From positions 2,046,001 to 2,110,000 of the forward strand of contig NZ_CP047020.1 in NCBI RefSeq assembly GCF_009796285.1: 64,000 nt of DNA, given 5' to 3'. The notes beneath the pieces were generated by a model. It searched no databases. It had not been told where the DNA came from and saw only the letters and a program-made list of their open reading frames with translations. This DNA comes from Streptomyces broussonetiae (GTDB taxonomy: Bacteria; Actinomycetota; Actinomycetes; Streptomycetales; Streptomycetaceae). Positions within the stretch are counted from its first letter, which is position 1. Every line of letters starts with the position of its first letter. The position numbers and the translations under genes are program-made. Below, piece by piece: positions 30,003 to 38,900 of this stretch.

Positions 30003-30608
30003 TCAGCCGATGGCGGGCTGGCGGTGGTCTGCCGCGTACTGCATGGCGTGCTGGACGACCCCGATGAGCACGTTCTTGACCGATTCCCGGTCGCGCGCGT
30101 CGCACAGGACGAGGGGGACGTCGTCGTCCAGGTCGAGGGCCTGCCGGACCGTCTCGGCCGGGTAACGGTCCGCGTCCTCGAAGCAGTTGACGCCGACGAG
30201 GAAGGGGATGCGGCGCCGTTCGAAGTAGTCGACGCCGGCGAAGCAGTCCTCCAGGCGACGGGTGTCGGCGAGCACGACGGCCCCGAGTGCGCCCTCGGAC
30301 AACTCGTCCCACATGAACCAGAACCGTTCCTGCCCGGGCGTGCCGAAGAGGTACAGCACCAGGTCCTCGCGGAGGGTGATGCGGCCGAAGTCCATCGCCA
30401 CGGTGGTGGTGTGCTTGCTCTCCACACCGCTGGTGTCGTCGACCGGACGCCCGGCCTCCGTGAGTACTTCCTCGGTGCGCAGCGGCCTGATCTCGCTGAC
30501 CGCGCCGACGAGGGTCGTCTTGCCCACGCCGAAACCGCCGGCCACCAGGATCTTGAGCGTGACGGGCTCGACCGGGGGCTTGCCGCGCTCAGAACGCCCG
30601 AAGATCAT
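30003..30608 (-). CDS. cvnD: Conservon GTPase-like ATP/GTP-binding protein (CvnD)
   Basis: A 201-residue small G-protein-like component. The P-loop GGFGVGKTT lies near residue 25; further switch/G motifs are FGTPGQERFWFMW (a DxxG relative) and VGVNCFED (NKxD-like). It is the last gene of a conservon, the Streptomyces four-gene sets (CvnA sensor, B roadblock, C DUF742, D GTPase) thought to act like a membrane-associated G-protein switch. Order and spacing are canonical. Confidence 0.92.
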   Translation of the reverse strand: MIFGRSERGKPPVEPVTLKILVAGGFGVGKTTLVGAVSEIRPLRTEEVLTEAGRPVDDTSGVESKHTTTVAMDFGRITLREDLVLYLFGTPGQERFWFMWDELSEGALGAVVLADTRRLEDCFAGVDYFERRRIPFLVGVNCFEDADRYPAETVRQALDLDDDVPLVLCDARDRESVKNVLIGVVQHAMQYAADHRQPAIG

Positions 30609-30644
30609 CGGTCTCTTCTCCTGCTTGATGGGTTCGGGGGACGG

Positions 30645-31040
30645 TCACAGCGCCCGGAGGCCGTTGATCACGTCACGCAGAATGCTCTCGTCGGGCAGCT
30701 CGGCCGGGGGCACCGGTCGGGTGACATGGACGAGTTCGGCGTGCACGAGATCGCCGATGAGGACCCGGACCACGCCGATCGGCAGATCGATCTCCGCGGC
30801 GAGTTCGGCGACCGACTGCGGAGAGTCCCGGCACAGCCCGACGATCGCCACGTGTTCGGGCGACAGCGTCGGGTCCGCTTCCGGGTCGGCCGCTTCGGGC
30901 TCCGTGACGACCACCGCGATCAGGTCGAGGCGGTGCTGGGCCGGACTCGTGGTCCGGCCGCGTGTCATGGCGTAGGGACGGACGACCGGTCCGGCCTCGT
31001 CGTCGAACCAGTGGCTTCTTCCCTGACCGTCTCCGTTCAT
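30645..31040 (-). CDS. cvnC: Conservon DUF742 protein (CvnC)
   Basis: A 131-residue DUF742 protein. The block VVRPYAMTRGRT near residue 20 and the winged-helix-like SVAELAAEIDLPIGVVRVLIGDL stretch are typical. It joins CvnB and CvnD in the signalling complex. It starts with ATG ten bases after the CvnB stop and is followed closely by cvnD. Confidence 0.92.
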   Translation of the reverse strand: MNGDGQGRSHWFDDEAGPVVRPYAMTRGRTTSPAQHRLDLIAVVVTEPEAADPEADPTLSPEHVAIVGLCRDSPQSVAELAAEIDLPIGVVRVLIGDLVHAELVHVTRPVPPAELPDESILRDVINGLRAL

Positions 31041-31049
31041 GCCATCCCA

Positions 31050-31484
31050 CTACCCGCCTGCGGGCAGATCGGTGCGCGGGGAGGTACCTAGATGCACGCC
31101 GACCCGCTTGACCAGAAGCGTCATCTCGTAGGCGACCTGGCCGACGTCGGACTCGGCGTCCGAGAGGACGGCGAGGCAGCTGCCGTCCCCGGCGGCGGTG
31201 ACGAACAGGAAGGCGTCGTCCAGCTCGACCACCGTCTGGCGGACGCTGCCCGCGTCGAAGTGGCGGCCGACGCCCTTGGCGAGGCTGTGGAAGCCGGACG
31301 CCACGGCGGCCAGATGCTCGCCGTCCTCCCTGGTCAGGTCCTTGGACACGCCCATGGGCAGTCCGTCGCCGGACAGGATGACGGCCTTGCGGATGCTGGC
31401 GACCCGGTCGACCAGGTCGTCCAGGAGCCAGTTCAGCTCCCCCTTGTCGGTCGCGGTGTGGCCGGTGGCCCTCGGTGCGGTCAT
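31050..31484 (-). CDS. cvnB: Conservon roadblock/LC7 protein (CvnB)
   Basis: A 144-residue Roadblock/LC7 protein. It has the usual LNWLLDDLVDRV start helix, the AVILSGDGLPMG strand-turn and the FLFVTAAGDGSCLAVL core. In conservons this partner sits between the CvnA sensor and the CvnD GTPase. Its ATG overlaps the cvnA stop as ATGA, indicating translational coupling. Confidence 0.93.
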   Translation of the reverse strand: MTAPRATGHTATDKGELNWLLDDLVDRVASIRKAVILSGDGLPMGVSKDLTREDGEHLAAVASGFHSLAKGVGRHFDAGSVRQTVVELDDAFLFVTAAGDGSCLAVLSDAESDVGQVAYEMTLLVKRVGVHLGTSPRTDLPAGG

Positions 31485-34400
31485 CGACCGTCCCCCTCTG
31501 TCGTTCCTGGTGCTGTGCCGTTCCCGGACTCGTCGCCCGCGGCGTTCTCCGCCCGGCCGCGCTGCCAGCCGCGCTGGAGCGAGGCCATCCGGCTGCGGAC
31601 CTCCTCCGCGTCCCGGTCGGCGGGCTGCCCCGCTCGTTCGGCGCGTCGTGCGGTGTCCTGCCTGAGCTGGGGAGCCAGGCTGGCCTGACGCACCCGCCGG
31701 GGCAGCGGCCCGGTACCGCCCGGTGACACGGACGGCCGGGCGGCCGTCTCACCGGTGGTGAAGTCTGCGGTCCCGTCCGACACGGACGCGCCGGGACGGG
31801 TGACATCGGCGGCACCGCTCGCCACCGACGCCTGCTCGGCGGGCGGGAGCGGCGCATCGCCGGGGCGGATCCCCTGCCCGGCGGACGACAGCGGCGCATC
31901 GCCGGGACGGAGCCCCTGCCCGGCGGACGGGAGCACGTCACCGGGGTGGGCAGCGTCGGCGGGTGGCCAGGCCGTGGCGCCAGAGCCAGGCGCACCGACG
32001 GCCGGGCCAAGCTCATCGCCTCGGTCGGTGGCAGCACCGCCGGGCGGAAGGGCGTCACCGGCGCGGGACCGGTCGGCGGCGGTCGCCCGGAGCGCGTCCC
32101 CGGGGTCGGCAGCGTCACCGGCGGACGGGAGCACGTCACCGGCACGGGCCGTGTCGCCGGTGGGCGACGCCATGTTCCCGCTGGGCGAGGCAACGTCCCC
32201 GGTGGGCGTTTCAACGTCCCCGGTGGGCGTGGCCGCATCGTCCGTGGGCCAGTTCGCGCCCTCAGCGGGCCAAGCCACGCCGTCGGCAGGCGAAGCCGCG
32301 TGCGCGGCCTGCCCAGTCGCATCGGCGGCGGACCGGCCGGCATCGCCGGGCGGCAAGGCCTCGCCGCTGCCCGGCCGGGTCGGTTCGCCGGACCGGGCGG
32401 TACGGCCGGGGGCGTCGGTGGTGGGTGTCTCGCGGCGGGTGCGGCGGGGTAGTGCCGGGGCCCCGGTCGGCTCGGTGGCGCCGGTGGTGGGGGCCGGAGC
32501 GCCTTCCTCCGCCCGGTCCGTGCGCTCGCCGCCGTGCCGGGCGGCCGTGCCGCGCCGTCTGGAGGGCAGCGGGGCCAGTGTGCCCGGATCGGAGGTGCGG
32601 GGCCCGGCGGAGGGCTGCCGGTCGGGTTCGTCACGGCGGGAACGCTGGTCGGTGACGGGCTTGCCGTGCGAGCTGACCAGTTTGGGTGTCTGGCGCCGCG
32701 GCAGCGGTACGGGGCCACGGTCACCGGCCGTGTCACGGGGTGGGCGGTCGGCGGTCGGGGCGGCCGTCCGCTCGTCGTCGTGGGCGCGTGAGCGACGGTG
32801 CCGGAACAGTCCGCCACGCTCGCTGTCCTCGTCCGCCAGTGCGCCGGGGAAGTCCTCGAGGGCGTCGAGATCGACGGGGGCCTCCAGCTCGACGGGACCG
32901 TCCATCAGGGACGTCGGCAGGCTGGGCAGCTGGGCCGCCGCCGGGGCACGGCCCATGCTCCGGCTCGCCGTCTGCCCGGTCTCCCGCGCCGAACGGTCCC
33001 GGTCCAGGCGGAAGCCGATTCCGTTGGTGTCCGGTACGTCGTCGGTCAGCAGCGCGTCGGGGAGGAACACGACGGCGGTGGTGCCGCCGTAGGGCGAGGG
33101 CTGGAGGGAGACACGGACGTTCTGCCGCTGGGCCAGGCGGCTGACCACGAAGAGGCCGAGCCGGTCGGTGTCGGAGAGTTCGAACTCGGGGGTCTCGGCA
33201 AGACGCAGGTTGGCGTCCAGGAGTGTCTCTGCCGTCATGCCGAGGCCCCGGTCGTGGATCTCCAGCGTGAAGCCGTTGGCGACGCGCTCGCCGAGGACCT
33301 GGACGGCGGTGTGCGGGGGCGAGAAGACCGTGGCGTTCTCGAGGAGTTCGGCCACGAGGTGCGTGAGGTCGGCGACGGCCGGGCCGGTGACGGCGACGCG
33401 TGGGAGGCGGCGGACCTCGACGCGCTCGTAGTCCTCGACCTCGGCGACGGCGGCCCGCACGACGTCCATCAGCTGGACCGGGCGGCGCCACTGCCGGGAC
33501 GGCGCGGCGCCGGAGAGGATCACCAGGCCCTCGGCGTGCCGGCGCATGCGGGTGGTGAGGTGGTCCAGGCGGAAGAGGTCGGCGAGTTCGTCGGTGTCCT
33601 CGGTGCGGCGTTCCATCGTGTCGAGCAGGGTGAGCTGCTTGTGCAGCAGCACCTGGCTGCGGCGGGCGAGGTTGACGAACACCTCGGAGACACCGGAGCG
33701 CAGTTCGGCCTGCTTGACGGCGGCTTCGACGGCGGCGCGCTGGAGGGTGTTGAGGGCGTGGCCGACCTCACCGACCTCGTTCTTGTCGTACTCCAGGCGC
33801 GGCACCTCGGTCTCGACGTCGACCTGTTCACCGGCGGACAGGCGCCGCATCACGCTCGGCAGCCGGACACCGGAGGCCTCGTGCGCCTCCAGACGCAACT
33901 GGCGCAGGTCGCGGATGAGGCTGCGGCCGACCCGCACGGACAGGACGAGGGAGAACAGGAGGGCGACCAGGCCGAGCAGGCCGGCGACGGCCGCCTGGAG
34001 GATGACGCTCATGGCCACGGGGCGGGTGCGGCTCTGGAAGCGGTCGCCCGCCTGGTCGTCCAGGTTGCCCAGCCCGTCCAGCGCACTCGCCGCGGCGGAG
34101 TCCCAGCTCTTGGCGGTGACGTCGCCGGGCATGCCGGAGTCCGATCCGATGACGGACTGTTCGGCCGTACGCAGCGGGTTGGTGGTGGCGTCCTTCCAGA
34201 AGCGCTCGTAACGGTCGCGCTCGGCGGCGGGCAGCAGCGGCAGGCTGATGTCGTACAGGAGATTGCGCTGCGCGACGAGGGAGGAGATGTCCCGAGTCTC
34301 TTCGCGGGTGAGCCGGCCGACGACGAGGGAGGAGCCGAGCAGCGCATCCTCGCGGGAGAGCAGCTCGCGCGCGCGGGTGATGTTGACCAGCGCGCGGGCC

Positions 34401-34927
34401 TGCTTGTCCAACTCGACGTCGTCGACGCCGTCGAGGGCGTCGAGCAGCGTGTAACAGGGGTCGACGAGACGGTTGTAGAGGTCGAGCGCCTGGGCGCGGT
34501 CGACCGTTCCCTGCTCGACGCTGCGGCGCAGGGAGTCCAGGCCGTCGAAGGCGTCCAGGACGGCGGTGAGGCGTTCGTAGTCGGCCGCGTCCATGCCGTC
34601 GCGGACCTTGTGGTCCTTGGCGTTCTTGCGGATCTTGGCGACCGCCCCGTCGGTGACGGTGCGGGTGCGCTCCAGCGCGGAGACCGCGTCGGCGGCCCGC
34701 GGGTCGGCCAGGTAGACGAGGGTCTGCCGGCGCTCCTGCTGGAGTGCGCGGGCGGTGTCCTCGGTGGGGTAACCGACGTCCTTCGTCACGTCGTTCGCCT
34801 GGAAGAGCTGGGCGACCTCGCGTCCCGTGAGCACCGTGGCGAAGCCCCAGACGGCGGTCAGGGACACCAGCGGCACGAGAAGCAGCGCCACGATCTTCCG
34901 GCGGATCGACTTCCCGCGAAAGCGCAT
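31481..34927 (-). CDS. cvnA: Conservon sensor histidine-kinase-like protein (CvnA)
   Basis: A 1148-residue membrane sensor. Transmembrane segment 1 is near residues 10-30, an extracellular nitrate/nitrite-sensor-like domain follows to about residue 300, transmembrane segment 2 is at about 306-330, then a HAMP-like linker and a histidine-kinase ATPase domain (ELLENATVFSPP near 522, HDRGLGMT, RLGLFVVSRLA). The long C-terminal tail (about 660-1148) is Pro/Ala/Gly-rich, low complexity, and contains near-perfect 42-bp repeats. No phospho-accepting H-box is obvious, usual for CvnA. The ATG at 34927 with GGGGAGG was preferred over one at 34966. Confidence 0.9.
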   Translation of the reverse strand: MRFRGKSIRRKIVALLLVPLVSLTAVWGFATVLTGREVAQLFQANDVTKDVGYPTEDTARALQQERRQTLVYLADPRAADAVSALERTRTVTDGAVAKIRKNAKDHKVRDGMDAADYERLTAVLDAFDGLDSLRRSVEQGTVDRAQALDLYNRLVDPCYTLLDALDGVDDVELDKQARALVNITRARELLSREDALLGSSLVVGRLTREETRDISSLVAQRNLLYDISLPLLPAAERDRYERFWKDATTNPLRTAEQSVIGSDSGMPGDVTAKSWDSAAASALDGLGNLDDQAGDRFQSRTRPVAMSVILQAAVAGLLGLVALLFSLVLSVRVGRSLIRDLRQLRLEAHEASGVRLPSVMRRLSAGEQVDVETEVPRLEYDKNEVGEVGHALNTLQRAAVEAAVKQAELRSGVSEVFVNLARRSQVLLHKQLTLLDTMERRTEDTDELADLFRLDHLTTRMRRHAEGLVILSGAAPSRQWRRPVQLMDVVRAAVAEVEDYERVEVRRLPRVAVTGPAVADLTHLVAELLENATVFSPPHTAVQVLGERVANGFTLEIHDRGLGMTAETLLDANLRLAETPEFELSDTDRLGLFVVSRLAQRQNVRVSLQPSPYGGTTAVVFLPDALLTDDVPDTNGIGFRLDRDRSARETGQTASRSMGRAPAAAQLPSLPTSLMDGPVELEAPVDLDALEDFPGALADEDSERGGLFRHRRSRAHDDERTAAPTADRPPRDTAGDRGPVPLPRRQTPKLVSSHGKPVTDQRSRRDEPDRQPSAGPRTSDPGTLAPLPSRRRGTAARHGGERTDRAEEGAPAPTTGATEPTGAPALPRRTRRETPTTDAPGRTARSGEPTRPGSGEALPPGDAGRSAADATGQAAHAASPADGVAWPAEGANWPTDDAATPTGDVETPTGDVASPSGNMASPTGDTARAGDVLPSAGDAADPGDALRATAADRSRAGDALPPGGAATDRGDELGPAVGAPGSGATAWPPADAAHPGDVLPSAGQGLRPGDAPLSSAGQGIRPGDAPLPPAEQASVASGAADVTRPGASVSDGTADFTTGETAARPSVSPGGTGPLPRRVRQASLAPQLRQDTARRAERAGQPADRDAEEVRSRMASLQRGWQRGRAENAAGDESGNGTAPGTTEGDGR
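31848..31931 (-). repeat. Two 42-bp tandem repeats in the cvnA tail
   Basis: Units 31848-31889 and 31890-31931 differ at only a few positions and encode two copies of a 14-residue unit, SAGQGLRPGDAPLS and SAGQGIRPGDAPLP. Shorter, more diverged GDV/PTGDV-like repeats continue toward the kinase domain. Such repeats may vary in number between strains. Confidence 0.8.
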
Positions 34928-35343
34928 GGCCTCCCCCAGCTCGACCCCCGCCGGCCGGGGGTGCACATGTGCGTCAACAAACGGCGCGAGCCTACTACCG
35001 CCCCACAGTTAACTCGAAGACTTGTCCGGAGGGCGAACTTCCACTCCGGCGCCGAGACATGGCGAGTTTTCCGGGCATTGGGGGAGATTGCCACCGCGAT
35101 CAGATGGCCACTCCCGGCCCGATCACGACGAGTTGGCCGGGTGGTTGGCTGGATTTTTACGCCCGTGGGGAATCTTTACGCGATCTCGTTCGTCCTTGCC
35201 TACGGGAAAGGGGGGCGGAATGGGCCAGAGGTGCCGCATCCCGAACCTTGGCGGCGTAAAACTGCGCAAGCCGGGCAGCCACTGGGGAGCCGGGGTCTTG
35301 GGACACCGGGGCGAACGGTCGGCCGGCAGTGGGGAGGGACACG
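34928..35343. other. Divergent intergenic region between cvnA and a membrane-protein gene
   Basis: 416 bases that must hold the cvnA promoter (minus) and the promoter of the next gene (plus). A more AT-rich stretch lies near 35150-35180 (ggatttttacgcccgtgggg). No convincing gene or known operator is seen. Confidence 0.5.
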
Positions 35344-35880
35344 GTGACGGGGACGGCGGAGCGGCGCGAGGCGCCCGAGGAGCGCGGGACGAGGCGTTCG
35401 ACGACGATGCACGGGCACGGGCGGCCGGATCGCGACATTCCGGCTCATGGGCGGGTCGAGGGGTTCGCCGCCGGTGAACGACAGGCGGGGTACCGACAGT
35501 TGTGGATCGAGGAGCCGGCCCGGCGGCACCCGATGCCCGATCCGGTGCGTACGGCGGCGGTGCGGGCAGTCCTGATCATCGCGGTGACACTGATCCAGGC
35601 CATGGTGGCCTTCCTGTGCACGATGGCCGACTCCTGGCTGGCCTTCCCCATGGTGATCAGCAGCGTGGTGAGCACGGTGGTGGCCACCTGGGCGGTGGTC
35701 GACGTGTGGGTCACCCGCCAGGTGTGGAACCAGCGGTACGGCGTGATCTCCGAGCCGAGCAGCACGGCCCGGACCCTGCGCCGGGAGCGGCGGACCCGTC
35801 GGCGCCGGGAGCGGGCGGCCCTTCGTGAACAGGAGCGCATACACAGGCGGGGCGGCGCCGGTCAGCTGTCCCACCCCTGA
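35344..35880 (+). CDS. Small two-pass membrane protein of unknown function
   Basis: 178 residues. A hydrophilic N-terminal half (VTGTAERREAPEERG onward, with QAGYRQLWIEEPARRHPMPDP) is followed by two membrane segments (AVLIIAVTLIQAMVAFLCTM and AFPMVISSVVSTVVATWAVV). The C-terminal tail is very Arg-rich (RRERRTRRRRERAALREQER). The GTG at 35344 follows GGAGG. I do not recognise a family. It faces the SMC-like gene convergently. Confidence 0.75.
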   Translation: MTGTAERREAPEERGTRRSTTMHGHGRPDRDIPAHGRVEGFAAGERQAGYRQLWIEEPARRHPMPDPVRTAAVRAVLIIAVTLIQAMVAFLCTMADSWLAFPMVISSVVSTVVATWAVVDVWVTRQVWNQRYGVISEPSSTARTLRRERRTRRRRERAALREQERIHRRGGAGQLSHP

Positions 35881-35886
35881 CCCGGG

Positions 35887-35923
35887 CCGGCGCAGCCCCG
35901 GCCACTGTCCGATGCTGCGCCGG
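35887..35923. terminator. Possible convergent terminator
   Basis: ccggcgcagc and gctgcgccgg form a 10-bp perfect stem around a 17-base loop in the 52-base gap between two convergent genes. No T-tract is present. Confidence 0.4.
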
Positions 35924-35932
35924 GTCCGACGG

Positions 35933-38900
35933 TCACGCCGGTTTCTTGAACATGCGAGTCGCCGTGATCTCGCTGTGCACCGCTTCTCCGGCCTGGGGTT
36001 GCTGGGGCAGACCGGGCCGCAGGTGCTCCTCCACACTGATGTACTTCAGGCCCGCCCTGAGGTCGGCGTCGTTGCGCAGGCGGATCACCAGCGGGAACTC
36101 GGCGAGCGCGGTCGTGTCGAACAGGCCCGTGGTGTACAGCAGCTGCACGCCCAGCGCGTCCGACACGGCCCGCTGGAGTTCCAGCAGGTACGTCGCGTTG
36201 GCGCGGCCGATCGGGTTGTCCAGGAACAGCGTGCCGGCGTGCCGGTGCTTCTCGCGGCCCCGGTCGTTCGAGCGCAGGGCGGCCATCGTGCAGTACAACG
36301 CGATGGCGGCGGTGAGCAACTGACCGCCCGAGAACACGTCGCCCATCTGTCCGACGGGGACGCGCTCCGCGCGCAGCACGGCATCGGGCTTGAGGATCTC
36401 GACGGCCACACCCTTGGGCTGAAGGGCTGCCGCGACGCCCCGCAGCAACAGGGACATGCCGTCGCGGCGCAGGTCGGAGTTCTTCTTCACGGCCGCGCGG
36501 GTGGCCTCGTCGATGACCTCGCCGAGGCGTTCGGTGAGCGTGGCCTGGTCGGGTTCCTCGAAGCGGATACGCAGGAACTCCTGGCCGGACCACTCACCGA
36601 GCCCCTCGGGCAGCCGGGAGAGCCGCTGGGCGGAGCGCAGTGTGGCGAGGGCGGACTCGACCAGCCCGCGCAGCCGGTCCACGATCGAGTCGCGGTTGCG
36701 CTCCAGCTGCGCCAGCTCGTCCGTCAGGACGCGCAATCGGGGCGCGAAGGCATCGGCCCACCTCTGGGCGTGCTCGGGGAGCGCGGCGGCCGGCAGCTCG
36801 CGGATCTGCTGCCGGGCGGGGGTGCGGACCTGCTCGTAGCGCGTGGAGTTGGCGTGCCGGACGAGGACGTCGCCGGCCTCACGCACGGCCGCCTCGGCGG
36901 CGGACAGGTCGGCGGCGCAGCCGCGCAGCGAGCGGCGGGCCTCGGCGGCGGAGTGCCGAGCCTCCTCCAGGCTGCCGGGATACGGCTCCGGCTTCTCCTG
37001 CTCCTCTTCCGGGGTGTGTTCGCGCAGCAGGTCGCGGAGCATGGCGGCGATCTCGTCGAAGCCGCCGACGGCGTCCTCGGCGGCCCGGTGCGCGTCCAGC
37101 AGTTCCGCGTGCGCCTCGCGGGCCTCGGCCAGCGCCTCGGCGCGGGCGGCGAGTTCGGTCGTGGCGGTGCGCAGCAGGGCCTGGGCATGCTCGGCGTCGC
37201 GCGGGACGAGTTTCTCGGGCAGTTCGGTGTGGGCCTCGCCGTCCTCGGGGGCGTGCCGCTCTGCCTCGCCGCGCAGCCGGCCGAGCTGCTCGCTCGCGGT
37301 GGACATCCGGGTCTCCAGGAGCTGCACCAGCTCCTCCGCCCGCGCGGCGGCGGCCTGCCGCGAGGGTCCGTCGGAACCGTCGGGCGACTGGAGCAGCTGC
37401 TCGGCACGGGTGCGGACCTTGTTGCTGAGCCGGTCCAGTTCGGCCCGGGCGGCGCTCTCGTCGCTCTCCGCGCGGGCCTGCTCGGCGCGCAGGTCCGCGC
37501 CGACGCCGACCTTCTCGTACACCTGGGAGGCGGCCCGGTAGGCCTCCCGGAGGGCGGGCAGGGACACCTTGGGAGCGTCCGTGTCCTCGACCGGTACGTC
37601 GTCGGGGGCGCCGGCGATCTCGGAGCGTTCGGCACGCAGGGCGCGCGCGGTGCGGCGGGCGTCGTCGGCAGCGCGCTGGGCGGCGCGCCGGTCCTCGTCG
37701 GCGGCACGGGCGCGTTCCAGGCACGCCTGCGCGCGAGCCTCGGACTCGGCGGCCTCGTCGGCGAGTTCGCGCAGCTTCACCTGCCAGCCGGCCCGCTCTC
37801 GAAGGCGGAAGGCGAGACCGGCCAGGGCGTCGGCGGCCCGGCGGGCCTTCTGCGCGGCCTCCTGCCGCTCGTCGCGCACCTGTACGGCCTCGGCGGCGGT
37901 CTCGTCGGCCTCCCCGCGCGCGGTGCGTGCCTCGGCCAGTTCCGCCTCCGCCTCCTCGGCGAACGCGCGGGCCTCCTGAGCGGCCTCTGCGAGTTCGGTG
38001 AGGCGTCCGGCGGGGCAGCCGGTGCGCCAGGACGCGAGCCGGGCAGCCAGCTCGCGGTCCTTGCCGAGCCGGGCGGCCAGGGTGCGGATCTCCTCGTCGC
38101 GCCCGGTGGCCCGCGCGCGCAGCGCGTGCCGCTCCTCGTCGGCGGCGTGCTCGTCGTGCATGGCCGGGTTGGGCGGCACGAGGAAGACGTCACCGGAGGC
38201 GGCGTCGGTGGCGGGGGGCGGGGCGAGCAGGGCGGCGGCCGTGCCGACGGCCACGGCGGAGCGGGGCAGCAGGGCTGCGTCGCCGAGGGTCTCGCGGGCA
38301 CGCGCGTGCGTGTCCGGGTCGGTGATGATCACGCCGTCGACCAGTTCCGGCCGGGCGGCGAGCACGCGCGCGTGGTCGGCGGGGTCGACGGACTGCGCGA
38401 GGTAGCGCCAGCCCGGCAGCGCGGGGATGCCGTGCTCGCCGAGGAACTCCACCGTGGCCAGCACGTCCGGGCCGGGCGGCAGCAGCCCGCCGTCGCCGAG
38501 CGCGCCCAGGATTCGGGCGTCGTCGGCGGCGGCGGTGCGCAGGTCGAAGAGGTGCCGTTCGGCGGTGGCCACGGCGGCGTCGAGGAGTTCGCGCAGCTCG
38601 TCGGCGAACCGGTCGAGTTCCTCGGGCAGAAGTGAGCCCTCGGCTCCGGTCTCCGGGACGGGTGCCGTGCGCGTGTCGTCGTCCGCGTCCGTGCGCGGGC
38701 CCGGCACACGTACCCGGCTCGGCGCGCCCGGCAGGCTCAACAGTCCCGCGAGCCGCTCCTCGGCGGCCAGGGACTCGGCGAGGCGCCGCTCGGCCTCGTG
38801 GGCACGCTCGGCCGCCGTCGCGGCGTCCGCCGCGCGGGCCGCGGTCAGCTCCGCGCGGGACTCGGCGGTGGCCGCCTCACGCGCGTGCTCGGTGACCTTG

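Noticed and set aside
31848..31931. CRISPR-like repeats
   Set aside because: The two 42-bp units abut with no spacers and are in frame within a coding sequence.
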